From positions 124,001 through 188,000 of the forward strand of contig JANFAH010000068.1 in NCBI GenBank assembly GCA_024663395.1: a DNA stretch of 64,000 nucleotides, in the 5' to 3' direction. Each line of letters begins with the position of its first letter. The first letter of the stretch is position 1. The translations under genes and the position numbers were made by a program. Below, piece by piece: positions 34,400-45,049 of the stretch. Below the pieces are notes generated by a model that searched no databases, had not been told where the DNA came from, and was given only the letters and a program-made list of their open reading frames with translations. Source of the DNA: Pisolithus tinctorius (taxonomy: Eukaryota > Basidiomycota > Agaricomycetes > Boletales > Pisolithaceae).

Positions 34400-36445
34400 C
34401 TATGGGCGCCCGGATTCTAAGTCTGTTATCTCCTGTGTAGGCTGCCCAACCTTATGCTTCTTTTTCGATTGTCTCGGGACGTAGCCATGTTCTTCTACCA
34501 TGTGTCGGTGTCTGCGTGCCGGGTCCTTGAACGCCATTCCACATTCATATCGACAAACATGAGGTGTGGAGCCAGTGCTATAGAATTCCGAAAACAAGGG
34601 GATGTGTCTTCCAAGGGAAATATGCAATAGGAAATTTTGATACGTACTGTCCATGCATATGGGTATCTAACGATGTCTTTTGCGGGAATCCCTTCTGGCA
34701 GACTTCACAAACGAAAGGCCTGTAAATGAGTCAGCTAAACGCCATAGACTGACGTCACTGGACCGCTTACTTGAACCGCAAATGGGTGGTTTCGACGTGG
34801 CGTTTCACAAGCTGCTTTTTGGACGTGTACTGACAATCAATTACCCTGCCCAATTCCGTCGCCGTCCAAGTACATTGCCACCTCCGCGTAGTTCCGTCTG
34901 CAGAGAGAGTTGGTTTCGCGTACTTCTCCCATGTTTCCCCATCGCCCCTTGGAGAAGGTCGGCGAATGACGGGACCAGCCGTTATGGATCGCTCGCTTGC
35001 TTCGCTGGCTTGAGGACTATCCTCACGCGGTGCCCTCCGTTCGTCATCCGAGGAGGCGGAATTTGATGAGGTGTTGCGAGACATCACTTGATTCGATGGT
35101 CCATGGCCCGGAAGCCTTGGACGACCACCATTCTGCTGTAATCCCTGTGAATTCCCTGGACCGGCGTCCTTGTCTCCAAGATATACATGGCTGCGAATTC
35201 ACAACGTTGGACGAGGGAATCTGAAAATCCAACAACGAAATACCTCAGCGGCTTCACAAGGGTCGTGAAAGAGGGTGTTCCGTCAGGTGATGTGCTGTCC
35301 AGAAGACCGATTAGATTCGCAAAATGCCGGGAAAGCATGGGTTATCCCACCGCTCAGCGGGCGAAGAGCTGCGTTTTCTGGGTATGACATTCGTAACCTG
35401 GTAGTCAGGATGCGAGGTTGCTGGTGAACTGACGGACCTCTTAGTACCGTGATGAACAGAAACCACGAAGCACGCACGAGATGGTAGGCGAGTTATGAAG
35501 ACTTGACACGGAACTGGTTGACGCTGAGCGCGTGGAGTCTTTGCTGTCGTAGTTGACGTAAATGACAGGTGGATGTCTCATCTGCGACGCAGCCTGAAAG
35601 CTGGGCCACATGTAGGTCGCAGTAGGGGAGTTGAAGATCGAGAGGGAAACGGGGTAAGAGGGTCGTTGTTGCCGACCTTCATTTCGGCCCCGCGGGTCGG
35701 TTGAGGAAGATGGAGATGAGGCAGTGCAGAAACTGGCCACCAGGTTAGCGTGCGCCTGTCATACCCAGAGAAACTGAATAATATACCTGGTAGGCGGTCT
35801 TTCCCGTGGAAAGGAGTGATCCGTGTTATTCCAGCACCGTGGTAGTGGTAAGCGACGGTCTTGATTGAAATTGAATTCCTCACGCGGAAGCGGTGGCAGA
35901 ACATGTTGATTCCTCCTGTACGCAGTGAAATGCACCCCGTTCATATCCCGATCAATCGGTCGCTGCGAAGAGGGAAACCCAACGCACGTAGATAGCGTCT
36001 TGTAAATGCATTCCGAGTTCTCTGGAGGCATTTTCGACCGGGGGGATTGTGGATCGCCGCTCGTGCCTGTTTGACCGAGGTGGCAGTCGATGTCATCGGG
36101 TGGTGAAATGTCTGACGACGCCTGTCTTGGCTCCGAAAGCCTCTGGGAGGTACATTGACCTTGTAAGAGGGGATCAGTTGCCCTAAAAAATAACCAAGTC
36201 GGCGCCACATAAGTGGTGGCATGTGTCGTCAGCATATGTGAAGTGCGGGCGATAAGCGAAAGCGCAAAGGTCCGGGCACCGGACGACTGCAATGTATTGG
36301 TCTCCTTCGTCGACACGGGCAACGGTCACGTCGCCCGCGTCCTAGATGGAGGGGGGAGCGCGATGATGACTTACCACAGGTGTTTCTTAGCCTTGTCGAA
36401 GTGTTCCTCGGGTGCGGATGGCGTCGAAGACGTGTTCTGCACCAT
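34400..36445 (-). CDS. C2H2 zinc-finger protein with three finger-like motifs
   Basis: Eight exons: 36445-36375, 36182-35787, 35732-35508, 35428-35351, 35294-35244, 35190-34771, 34719-34648, 34577-34400 (496 aa). The model was assembled because each junction links otherwise isolated frames; every intron is phase 2. The first 330 residues are Ser/Pro/Asn-rich and disordered. Three finger-like units end the protein: an atypical one (WQC, 12 residues, Cys, 11 residues, His-x4-His), a classical FVCEVCQKGF...H-x3-H formed across the splice 34648/34577, and HVCRYECGMAFKDPARRHRHMVEEH with Cys-x3-Cys. A Lys-rich patch (SKKKHK) follows. It is probably a nuclear DNA-binding factor; no ortholog is recognised. 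The fingers are solid; the 5' exons are less so. Confidence 0.75.
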
Positions 36446-37259
36446 AGCGTCCTGAAAACGAGTTGATAGCAAGGTAAGGAGTGGTGATTTTCTGAGGTAT
36501 GGTCGGATTTGGGAGGTGGTTTTATGGCAGAATAACTAGTGACTGCCGGAGGAAATTGTCTTCATAGGTATAGCACGCGATCAAAGGTCGAAACCCAGTT
36601 TTTCCGGACTTCGACAGTCATCTCTGGTCGGAGATCTGACAAAGAATCTCTTTCCATCGGGTGTCTGGACTGAATGTTCGCGGGAGATATCACAAAACAT
36701 AGCCCTTGACCTGAAAGTGATCAAAACCAATTGTGGAAAAGGTGATGGGGGGCCGGGTCAACGCGGGTATCGAACAAATGATATCAGCAGAGGGCTGATG
36801 TGGGTCCGAGGGCCATAAGGGGTCATACTGGGCATATAGATTAAATCAGTGGTAGCGTAAAGGTCTTACGTATTCCATCATCCCTTCCACTAACCACCCA
36901 CAAGGCTCCTGTCAGATCAGCGTGAGGACGGCTGAAGCAAGGGTTCTAATTAGCGCACTTTGTACTCGCATGACTCTCTGTCAACTCCGTCACAACAATT
37001 AACGTGGGTGACATCAGATATGGGCGCGACACATGGTTTCCATTGTGTGAAGTCAAGGATATACAAACAGCGGTGGATTTTGCTAATCTAGAACCGCCTT
37101 GCTAGTGGAACCAAGCAATAAAGACACCATTTTCAAATCAAAGTCCTTGAGCGGAAACAGCCGTTACAGGATCGGATCCACTGCTTTTTGGAAGCATATT
37201 GATACCCAGTGCCTGCGCATAACCCCATCGGCAACTTACCTAAAAATAAATCATATCGA
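36446..37259. other. Intergenic region upstream of the C2H2 gene
   Basis: About 814 bp between two minus-strand genes. It probably holds the C2H2 promoter and leader plus the 3' UTR of the upstream gene. No coding frame with introns, tRNA or repeat is recognised. Confidence 0.4.
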
Positions 37260-38017
37260 TCACCTTGGTTGTGGAGTGCTGTTGGAGGCCACCAGGGGAG
37301 CATCCTGGCCGTGACCATTAGCCACTGTAGCCCGACGCTGTTGCGCTGTGATTACATTTGACATCCCGGGGCACCTCAGAGGATTGGGCATTGGAGGTGA
37401 TACCTCTTTCTTAGCGGATCGTCCAGAACGTCGCAGGGGTTTTACAGGCCTCTCCACTTCCATCTCCTCTTCGTCACCACTTATTTCTCCCATTGCCTCA
37501 TCCCGGTCTTCGGACTGTCCGTTAACAGGTGAGACATCCGAGTCTTCGTCGTCGAGGTCCACTCTTGAACGCCGACGCTTACTTGGTGAGGGAAGTGGTG
37601 TGTATACTCCTAGTGCCGACGAGAAAACTTGGTGGAGAACCTCATTGGAAGTGGGTGGGCTGTTAGCAACTGTCGTGGAAGATGAGGAGGCTTTCACGGG
37701 ACTTGAATAGGGTGTCTCTGAGGAGGAGGGCGGGCTACGATAGCCTTCCGTGACATCTGCGAAGAGCACGGGAGCAAGCAAGGAGCAAGTGTCAAACGAG
37801 CCATCACACTCAAACATATGGGACTGACTCTTCCTGCCGCGCATGGATGCATTTCGGATTCTTGCTGCGAGATCGGAAGGCAAGCTGCGGCAAGCATGTA
37901 AGAGTACAAACCACCCAGCAAAGTTTCTGGAACACACCCGTCACTTCTCTGCCATTCAGGAGCGCATCTGGTCGCGAATTCTTCCTCTGCGAGCGTACGT
38001 TTCACCGATGAGGACAT
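37260..38017 (-). CDS. Uncharacterised Ser-rich, probably nuclear protein
   Basis: Two exons: 38017-37938 and 37884-37260 (234 aa). The 53-nt intron (donor GTGTGT) joins APEWQRSDGL to PSDLAARIRNASMRGRKSQ. The protein has a Ser/Pro stretch, a basic cluster SPSKRRRSRVDLDDEDSD that could be a nuclear localization signal, an acidic run (GDEEEMEVE) and RRSGRSAKKE. I recognise no domain. It is divergent from the kelch gene, with 376 bp between the starts. A stop occurs soon after HGQDAPLVASN. A further 3' exon cannot be excluded. Confidence 0.6.
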
Positions 38018-38393
38018 CTTGATACCCTCAGAAGTCTACGGGCCGCCCTATGCGCCGGGCACGTGATCGAAATCTCCTAAGCCACTAACCACTGCTGGAT
38101 TAGTTTTCCCAAGCATACTGGTAAGTAAGGATGCAGAGCCAATAGAATCGAAAACATCAGGTTGGTGTACGGAGGTGAGCAATGCGAAGGGTATCTATAC
38201 TATACACCCAAGTACACTAGCACTACACAATTTTCAGCAGAGCAGAAGGGCGCCTTTCGACAGATAAGAGGCAGATATTCCCAAAAAGGAAGGTCTGGCC
38301 GTGTCACGGCTATTAGGCTGGCGTCGTCTCACCCGTCGTCCACGTCGCTCACGACGAGCGCCCGCTGGCGAACGACGCCGCTCACGAACAAGA
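38018..38393. promoter_or_regulatory. Divergent promoter with CACGTG E-box (unknown protein / kelch gene)
   Basis: 376 bp between divergent starts. GCACGTGAT occurs with its CACGTG core at 38060-38065, 43 bp from the minus-strand start. The part next to the kelch gene is rich in CGTC/CGAC repeats (about 38325-38385). Confidence 0.4.
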
Positions 38394-41300
38394 ATGGCCT
38401 TTCTCTCTTTCGAGACTCTCCAGTCCATCGCATTTCTTCATCTTTTGGCTTGGTTCTCCCAATCTCATGCCCAGTCCATTTCCACCAATACACCTGTCCC
38501 ACCCCTGCAGTGGCTCAATATCACTGGTTCGCTCCAGGGTTCCTCCCCTCCTCCTCTAAAATACGCTTCAATTGGTTACGACGACTCTTCACGCAATCTC
38601 ATCATTTTCGGTGGCGAATCTTCCAGTGGGATCCCAACCTCTCAGACCTTCCTGCATGTCCCCCGTTTCGTTCCCTCTCACATTGCTAACTTCCCGCTCA
38701 ACAGTCTCAATCTTGCCACAAATCAGTGGTCCTCTCCATCTGCTCAACCAGGCTTACCTCAATCTTCCCCCCCTGCTCGGTATATGGCTCTCAGCGGTGA
38801 TGATTTCTCATCTAGCTAGTATGGCCTCCTCTTCCTATTTTCCTTCACTTTCGTCTTATCATTTCTAAAGTCGAAATGCTCACCTCGTAATTGGTGGGAA
38901 AGGCGCCTCAGGACAAGCCTTATCTGACGCATGGGTAAGCTTTACCCGCAATTTACGTTTCTGCGTCTCATTTTTTTTTTCCTTCAGGAATTCGATTACA
39001 TCAATAATTTCTGGTCAGAGGTCAACATGTCTCCGGGTAGTCCTCAAGCGCGGTGGAGTGCCTCTGGTGGTAGAGACTATCGCGTTCAAGCAGATGCGGC
39101 CTCGTCCAATACCACGTTCTACATGGCGGGCGGCACAGATGGTACTACCTTCTTCTCCCTCACCGATGTTTGGGAGTTCACTGTCAACGGAACTCTTTCT
39201 TCGAACCTTGTCAACAATACTTTCGGCAGTTGGACAACTCAGACCATCGGATCAATACCAGGGTACAGTGCCAATCAAGCGTCTACTGTCCTTGGGTCTT
39301 CCATTGTTTCCGTCAGTGGCTGTAATACAACCACCGGTACGAACGACAACTGCGCCAACCGCAACGAGTATGTTATTTCCGCAAGTACTACACCTGGTGA
39401 GATAGACTTGTCTGTTTGTCCTGCTCCCCGTTATGGTGCAGCGATGGCCTTCAATCCCCTTTCCACATCATCCAATTTCCAGACACAGGTGTTCCTTCTA
39501 CTCGGTACATTCAACTCATCCGAATGGGATGACCAAGGAGGTCTCCAGAAAGGCGAGGTGGCGATTCTGGATATTGGGACCGGCGGCTGGAGCAGAATCC
39601 TTCCGGCGGGGGATCCGGGAACCACTGGCGTCCCTACTTATCCCTCACCTCGTGAAGGAGCAGTTGCACTATCGTATAGTCAAGCACTTGTCGGCAGTAA
39701 TCGCCAAGTTGGCGCGGACACTATTGTCTTCGGAGGTGAGGACGAGAATGGGAACTATTTGAACGAGGTTTGGATCTTGAGGGCTTACAACGGTACCATC
39801 ACTTCCTCAAATGCTTCTTGGGGTGCTCCCTCTGGCACCCTCCAGACGGGTATCAACGCTGACGGATCCGGAGTAACTGTACAGTATATGACACAGTGCG
39901 CATTCAACATCACACCGACGATGTCGCCCGCACCTTTGGGACCGACTAGCAGCTCTCCAAGCTCTCCAAGCTCCCCAAGCTCGCTGGCCTACGATGTTTC
40001 TTTTGTCCACAAGCTTTTTGCGCCGCTTTCAGTCGCTCTCATACTTCCTGCAGTTCTACTTACTCGTCTGGCGCTCCCATCTACGCGGTTGACTAAGCCC
40101 AAATCACTCTTCATTTACATATCCTCTTTCATCGCTGTGGTGGCGTATGGACTTGGTGTTGTCGGGCTTGTTGTTTCTTTCACGTCCATCAAGTCAACCA
40201 TGTCTGTTACAAAGCGTTCCACATCAACCCCAACGCTGCCCACATCTCACAGCATTGCTGGTCTTGCGCTATTTGTCGGTCTTTATGTTGTGGTACCTGT
40301 TCTATGCCTTCTGGTGGCCTGTATTCCGTGCATTCTTCGCAAGAAAGGTGTCAAGGACACCTCTGTCGTTGCCCCATCCCGTGCAAATTCCATGGACACC
40401 GCTGAAAAACTAGCTTCTGTACAGCAAACACAGCGCCCCTTTTCGTCCTCTACTTCCCACCGGGCAAGGCTGCATTCGTGGGGAGGATCCAGTTTTTGGC
40501 TAGGGAGTCGTAGCACGGAAGGTAGAACTTCCACTGACAGTGGATCTATGCAGTCCACTGGCCATCAGCGTGGCTTCGAAGTTTTAAACCGGCCTGCGCG
40601 AACTCGTAGGGCTAGTAGCAACGGCGCCACTCATCTGAACATGGAGTCTTACCAGCGGGTGCCTGTTACGCCTCGAAGCTTTGGCGATATAGATTGGTTC
40701 GCACAGCGGCGTAGTCCCAATGCCACGGTAAGCACAAGTTCAACTTTCAAGTCACCTTGATGTTCACCCCGTATCTTCGTTTCTGTTCTCATTTGATAAT
40801 TTTATTCTAGAATTCACCGGACGCTACCCCGCAGGGTGCAAGAGTACCTGCAGCTTCGAGTGGCTCGACGCCAATTACCACAGATGCACCAAGCGGTGGG
40901 ATGCTTTTGCCTTCAGTTTCTCGTCCTACTTGCGAACTTCCGTCCTTTCCGGAGCTGTGCTTGCGGATACTTTTCCACGTTCTTGTCCTCGCGCTTTGCA
41001 TTCTTTCATTGGTGGCCTTGTGGTATCGTGGTGCCAAGTCGTTTTTTGTCGTGTTCCTCATATGGACTCTTCTATTCTATATCATGCTCTTTGTTTTAGC
41101 CTGGCATGGCCGTCCGGCCAGGTCGCTTCTTACGACAGTGGTTACTCGTCTTCGCGCCGAGCCATCTCACGCAGCCATTCCTCCAAGTACACCCGGATCC
41201 CGACCCCTCTCGATGGCAGGAACGGAGCAGTATCTGTTCCCAACAGACGCTCGAGGTCCTTACCTCCATCATCCTCCATATCGTGCTGCGGCCCCTGACG

Positions 41301-41467
41301 ACTTCTCCATGACACTTATGGGTCCCCGCTCGGTGGAAACTGATGATGACGACGAGGACATTGATGAGGACACCCGGCAACGGCAGATTGAAGAAGAGAT
41401 GGGACGGCGAGAAGTCTCCATTGTCACTGTTCCAAAACGTAGACTTTGGGTCACCAACCCTTCGTGA
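38394..41467 (+). CDS. Multi-pass membrane protein with extracellular kelch repeats
   Basis: Five exons: 38394-38653, 38705-38818, 38871-38934, 38988-40727, 40811-41467 (944 aa). A signal peptide (FLHLLAWFSQSHAQS region) is followed by kelch-type blades: YASIGYDDSSRNLIIFGGE, LATNQWSSP, NAHLVIGGKGASGQALSDAW, FYMAGGTDGTTFFSLTDVW and DTIVFGGEDENGNYLNEVW, with many Asn-X-Ser/Thr sites. A Ser-Pro linker (SSPSSPSSPSS) leads to at least five hydrophobic helices (around VALILPAVLL, FIAVVAYGLGVVGLVV, LALFVGLYVVVPVLCLLV, FHVLVLALCILSLVAL, FFVVFLIWTLLFYIMLFVL). A long Ser-rich loop lies between helices 3 and 4, and the tail is acidic. Similar Agaricomycete proteins have unknown function. Intron 1 seems to need a GC donor (GCATGT at 38654), since no GT fits phase 2. 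Confidence 0.85.
39951..39982 (+). repeat. 9-bp coding tandem repeat (Ser-Ser-Pro)
   Basis: Three and a half copies of AGCTCTCCA/AGCTCCCCA inside the kelch gene encode a Ser-Ser-Pro linker between the extracellular domain and the first membrane helix. The third copy has a T to C change. Copy number may vary between strains. Confidence 0.85.
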
Positions 41468-41855
41468 ACGCTATGTTGCCCTTAGATTGCCTCTCATTGC
41501 ACTTATTCTGCTGTCCTGCCTTGTTTGCTTGCAACTGTCTTTCTTTCATCGTAGTTAGTCGTTCATCATTTTTCCCACTTTTTCTACCTCTTTTTACTGA
41601 TCGTACAGTAAAGTTACCGCAATTCTGCATTACCATAATGATACCACTCCCACAGATCCGTCTTCCAACGTGTCACAGTATATATCAAGTAGATCTATGG
41701 TGGACGTTTGTGTTTAGCGTGTAGGTACCAGTGTATTTTCTGCTTGCATTAAAATGAGTGACTTATTACTAACTAGTGTGGATAGTCCATCGCGAGCCGA
41801 GCAACGAGGGTGTGCAAATATACGGGTTCTTAACTACGATGTCAGAGAAACCAAG
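41468..41855. other. Convergent intergenic region (kelch gene and 961-aa unknown gene)
   Basis: About 388 bp between convergent stop codons. T-rich around 41540-41600. The short open frames here look like untranslated sequence. Confidence 0.45.
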
Positions 41856-44845
41856 CTATTCGGAGCCCTCGACAGCAACATCATGTCGCCATCTGTCGAC
41901 GCGGCCGAATTTAGCGGGATCATGAAGCGGCGGTGGAGAAGGAGGGGGTATCGGCATGGTCCCCATCATCATTGGGGCCATCGGTGGTCCAAAGAACCCA
42001 GAACCCATCATCGTAGGAGCACCGTAATAAATACTATTGGCCATCCGAGCCTGCATTGCCATTTGTTGCTGCTGTTGCATTTGCGCTAGCATCTGATATT
42101 GGGTACGCCGCTGTTGCTCGGGATGGAATGCAAGTGGCTTGTCATCGTCTTCATTATCGCCAGTTGAGGTAGGGGGTATGAGGGGTGCGATTGGTACGCG
42201 GGATGCCCGGAGGCCAAGAGGCTGATCGTCGTCGTCGTCTTGCTTCCCGCCAACGGCGAGGTCGCCAAGACTATAGGACTGGAGACGTAATTTGCCTTCA
42301 CTGAGTACAGAGGACAGAGGTTTATCCTCATCCTCATCCTCATCATCAAGTAGCTTTGGCGGTGGTAGCTGAGTAGTTCTTCTTGCAGCTCTAGCCGCCG
42401 TGGCGACAAGGGGGAGGTCTTCTTCACTGTCTTCGCTACCAGCAGGAACGTGTCGAATGGGCTTGGTTTTGGCTGGGTATCGTGGCCCCACTCCAGTTCT
42501 CCGTCTGGGGCCGTCATCTTCTTCGTCTGATGACTCTGCCACCCACTGATCCGCAGCTTTCTCTGTTTGACCGAGCACTCGCCCAAGAGGGACGTCGCCG
42601 TTGCTTTCCGCGTCGCTCTCGCCTTCATGAAGGATAGGCGGCCGGCTACTGGCTGAATTCTGAATGAGAGGAAGTGAAGGAGGCACGGTGGATATGGTAG
42701 ATTCCGGGAAGCCGGGCGAAGGAACGCTGCCCGAGGCACTGCTATCCATCATTTTCGACTTGCCACTTTTTTTCTTGTGTCTTGCTTGCTCAAGAACTCT
42801 CCTCTCTTCCGCTTCAGCCTGTTCCTGCGCCTCAATTTCCTTAAGCTTAGCCATTTCGCGATCCCATATGGTGTCGACACCAAAGACAGAGCGAGTGTTC
42901 GGCGGATACCCTTCTGGCGCGGAAGCACCAAGGGCTGGTAATTTCTCACCATTCAAGTTGACCAATGGTCCATTAGAATCGCGCCTGTTCAAGCTCCGGG
43001 TCACAGCGTCTAGATTTTGCGAGGGAGGTCTACCAAGGGTCGCCGGGTCAATCAAAGTGCTCGACCGTCTCATTTGTCCTCGTATCATCATAGATGGCCG
43101 ATCGTCACCTCTGAAGACTCTGCAGCCAAGTGTAAGCGAGACACAGGCGGAATGAAATCGCGACATACCGAGCCTTCTGTTTCATCTCAGTTTTTCGGTG
43201 TTCGAGGTTGTCAATCAGGCTCCAGCCATAAAGCTTTCCAGCGGGACGTTTCAATTCGATTTCCGTCGGTGGAGGAGGGGGTGGCAAGGGTATTGAGGCA
43301 GGGGGAGGTGACTCTTTCTCTTCTTCTTGGTCATCGTCAAACTTCACTTGCTCTCCTTCCCGTTCTGCCCGCGGGAGGTGACGGTCAATATCAGAAAAAG
43401 ATATGTCTCGTTGACCGCCGACGACAAGCGTATTACGGAAAGCAAGCTGAGATAACGATAGACTTGCGCGGGGGTTGGGCGTGAAAGAGTTGGAGGCAAC
43501 GAGAGGGCCGCTTGGGTCCAACTGAGAAGCTGGACGCACGGACCGTGCACCAGGAGGAAGGGGAGGACCATCCGTGGACGTCACAAATCCGTTACATGGT
43601 CTCATAACTGGTTGCAGTTGCGGTTGCGGCTGCGGAGCCTGACGGGAAGCGGTGGTCTGTAAAGGACTGGGCATGACAAGAATCTTCGGTCGAAGGAGCT
43701 CCACAGTTGAGTAAGGCCGATCGCGACGAGAGTCCACTTCGACTTCGTCGGTGACAAGCTGAGCGCCGGCTAACTCGGTAGATGCTGGGCGACTACGAAC
43801 CTTCGGATCAAATCTCGAGGACCGGGAAGGCGAAGGTGGGCGGACAGAAAACGGATTGTCATCTGCAGAAACGCTGTTTGAAGCCATGTTTCCGACACTC
43901 GCAATTGATACCGTCCGACCGTGATCAGTTCTAATACCAAAGCGAGAGGCTCGATCTGGGGAGGGTGAACGTTCGACGGTTCCCTCGTTGAGGTCCTTTG
44001 ACAAGGCTTTAGATCCCCAGCTGACATTGGAACGGGTGCGCGCATGTCCACCCTGTAGATCAAAGTGTGACGATCCTGGCCTCAAGACCTCTTCCGGACC
44101 TGGAGATAACGACCGTACAGAAGTAGATGGGAAAGGTACCGAGTGGAGAGGGGGTTGGACAGGCAGGCCCTCAATTAGAGCATGCACTGAAGCACGACGG
44201 CGTTGTGGAGGTGGCTGGACCAATTCTATGCGTTCAAGATCTGTCGACGAGCGAAAACGCCCAAAACTGTCGGGCCCGCTACCTTGGTCAGCTTCCAGAA
44301 ACACGCCACCCACGCCGAAATCGTTCAGAGTACCCATACTCATTGACCGCACACCCCTGCCTTTCGCGGTCTCACCAGTTTGTCCTTGTGACTGGGCGGG
44401 ATGAGGGTTAGGCAATCCTTCTGCACGCGCCTTTCCTTTGCCTTTGCCTTTCTTATCTCGGTCTATGAAGGCGTCTAGTCCCCAGGAGGTTAGATCTACC
44501 TCCAAACCATCGTTCTCAGGGGCCTCATCATCATCTTCCGCCGATTCAAATGGATTCCGGAGAGCACCCAATGACCCTCTCAACTTCTTCTGGGCCGGAT
44601 CGCTTCCGGCCTCACTCGGTACAGTAACGCGTAGGTAGTCCTTACTCCTGCGCGGATTGCGTCGGAGATGAGCAAAGATGGCGCTGTCCTGTGCGAAACG
44701 ACAGGGACTTTCAGGATTTGAAGGGTCGTTGTCATACTCTATATGACAAGTTTAAGTACTGCCGGGAAAATATAAGGTGTTGAACATACTCACCTATCAA
44801 GGCAGCCGCCAGTTGAAGGCGAGAAAACGGTGCTGGTTTCACCAT
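41856..44845 (-). CDS. Large disordered protein of unknown function
   Basis: Three exons: 44845-44794, 44738-43169, 43119-41856 (961 aa). Only the N-terminal 65 residues look folded: PFSRLQLAAALIEYDNDPSN, then SPCRFAQDSAIFAHLRR and KDYLRVTVPSEAGSDPAQKK. A patch near residue 500 is also ordered in pattern (KLYGWSLIDNLEHRKTEMKQK, then FRGDDRPSMMIRGQMRRSS), as is a helix around FGVDTIWDREMAKLKEIE. The rest is Ser/Pro/Arg-rich with acidic clusters and a Gln-rich stretch (QMLAQMQQQQQMAMQ) near the end. The name of the family is unknown to me. The phospho-site-like SPSP and RRxS motifs suggest a regulated scaffold, which is inference. Both introns are well defined (donors GTGAGT and GTATGT). Confidence 0.78.
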
Positions 44846-44975
44846 GGCGTACCAAACAAGGTAGGTCCAAGGAAGGTGTCGACTACAATCGCATAAAGAC
44901 TGTTAACTTGGATCGAAGGCGAAAGCAGGTGCGCTTAGCAACGGCTAGGCGCCATATACACCCCCTCAGACTGAG

Positions 44976-44981
44976 CACGTG
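44976..44981. promoter_or_regulatory. CACGTG E-box upstream of the 961-aa unknown gene
   Basis: Context GCACGTGAC, 131 bp upstream of the minus-strand start codon, and also just downstream (about 70 bp) of the ER Hsp90 stop codon. Same extended motif as in other promoters of this window. Confidence 0.38.
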
Positions 44982-45049
44982 ACATAGACCAAATCAGGAG
45001 TTAGCGTTTCACCACTACGGATATCGACAAGTGGCATTACTGTAGTACA

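Noticed and set aside
35084..35338. A separate 84-codon minus-strand gene
   Set aside because: Half of it (TSPDGTPSFTTLVKPLR) is exon 5 of the zinc-finger gene; the remainder reads through an intron.
35759..36322. A long open frame extending upstream of 36182 as a coding exon with its own start
   Set aside because: The first ATG at 36445 plus the splice 36375/36182 gives a continuous protein; no acceptor in the 36183-36374 stretch keeps phase, so the open part is treated as a 192-nt intron.
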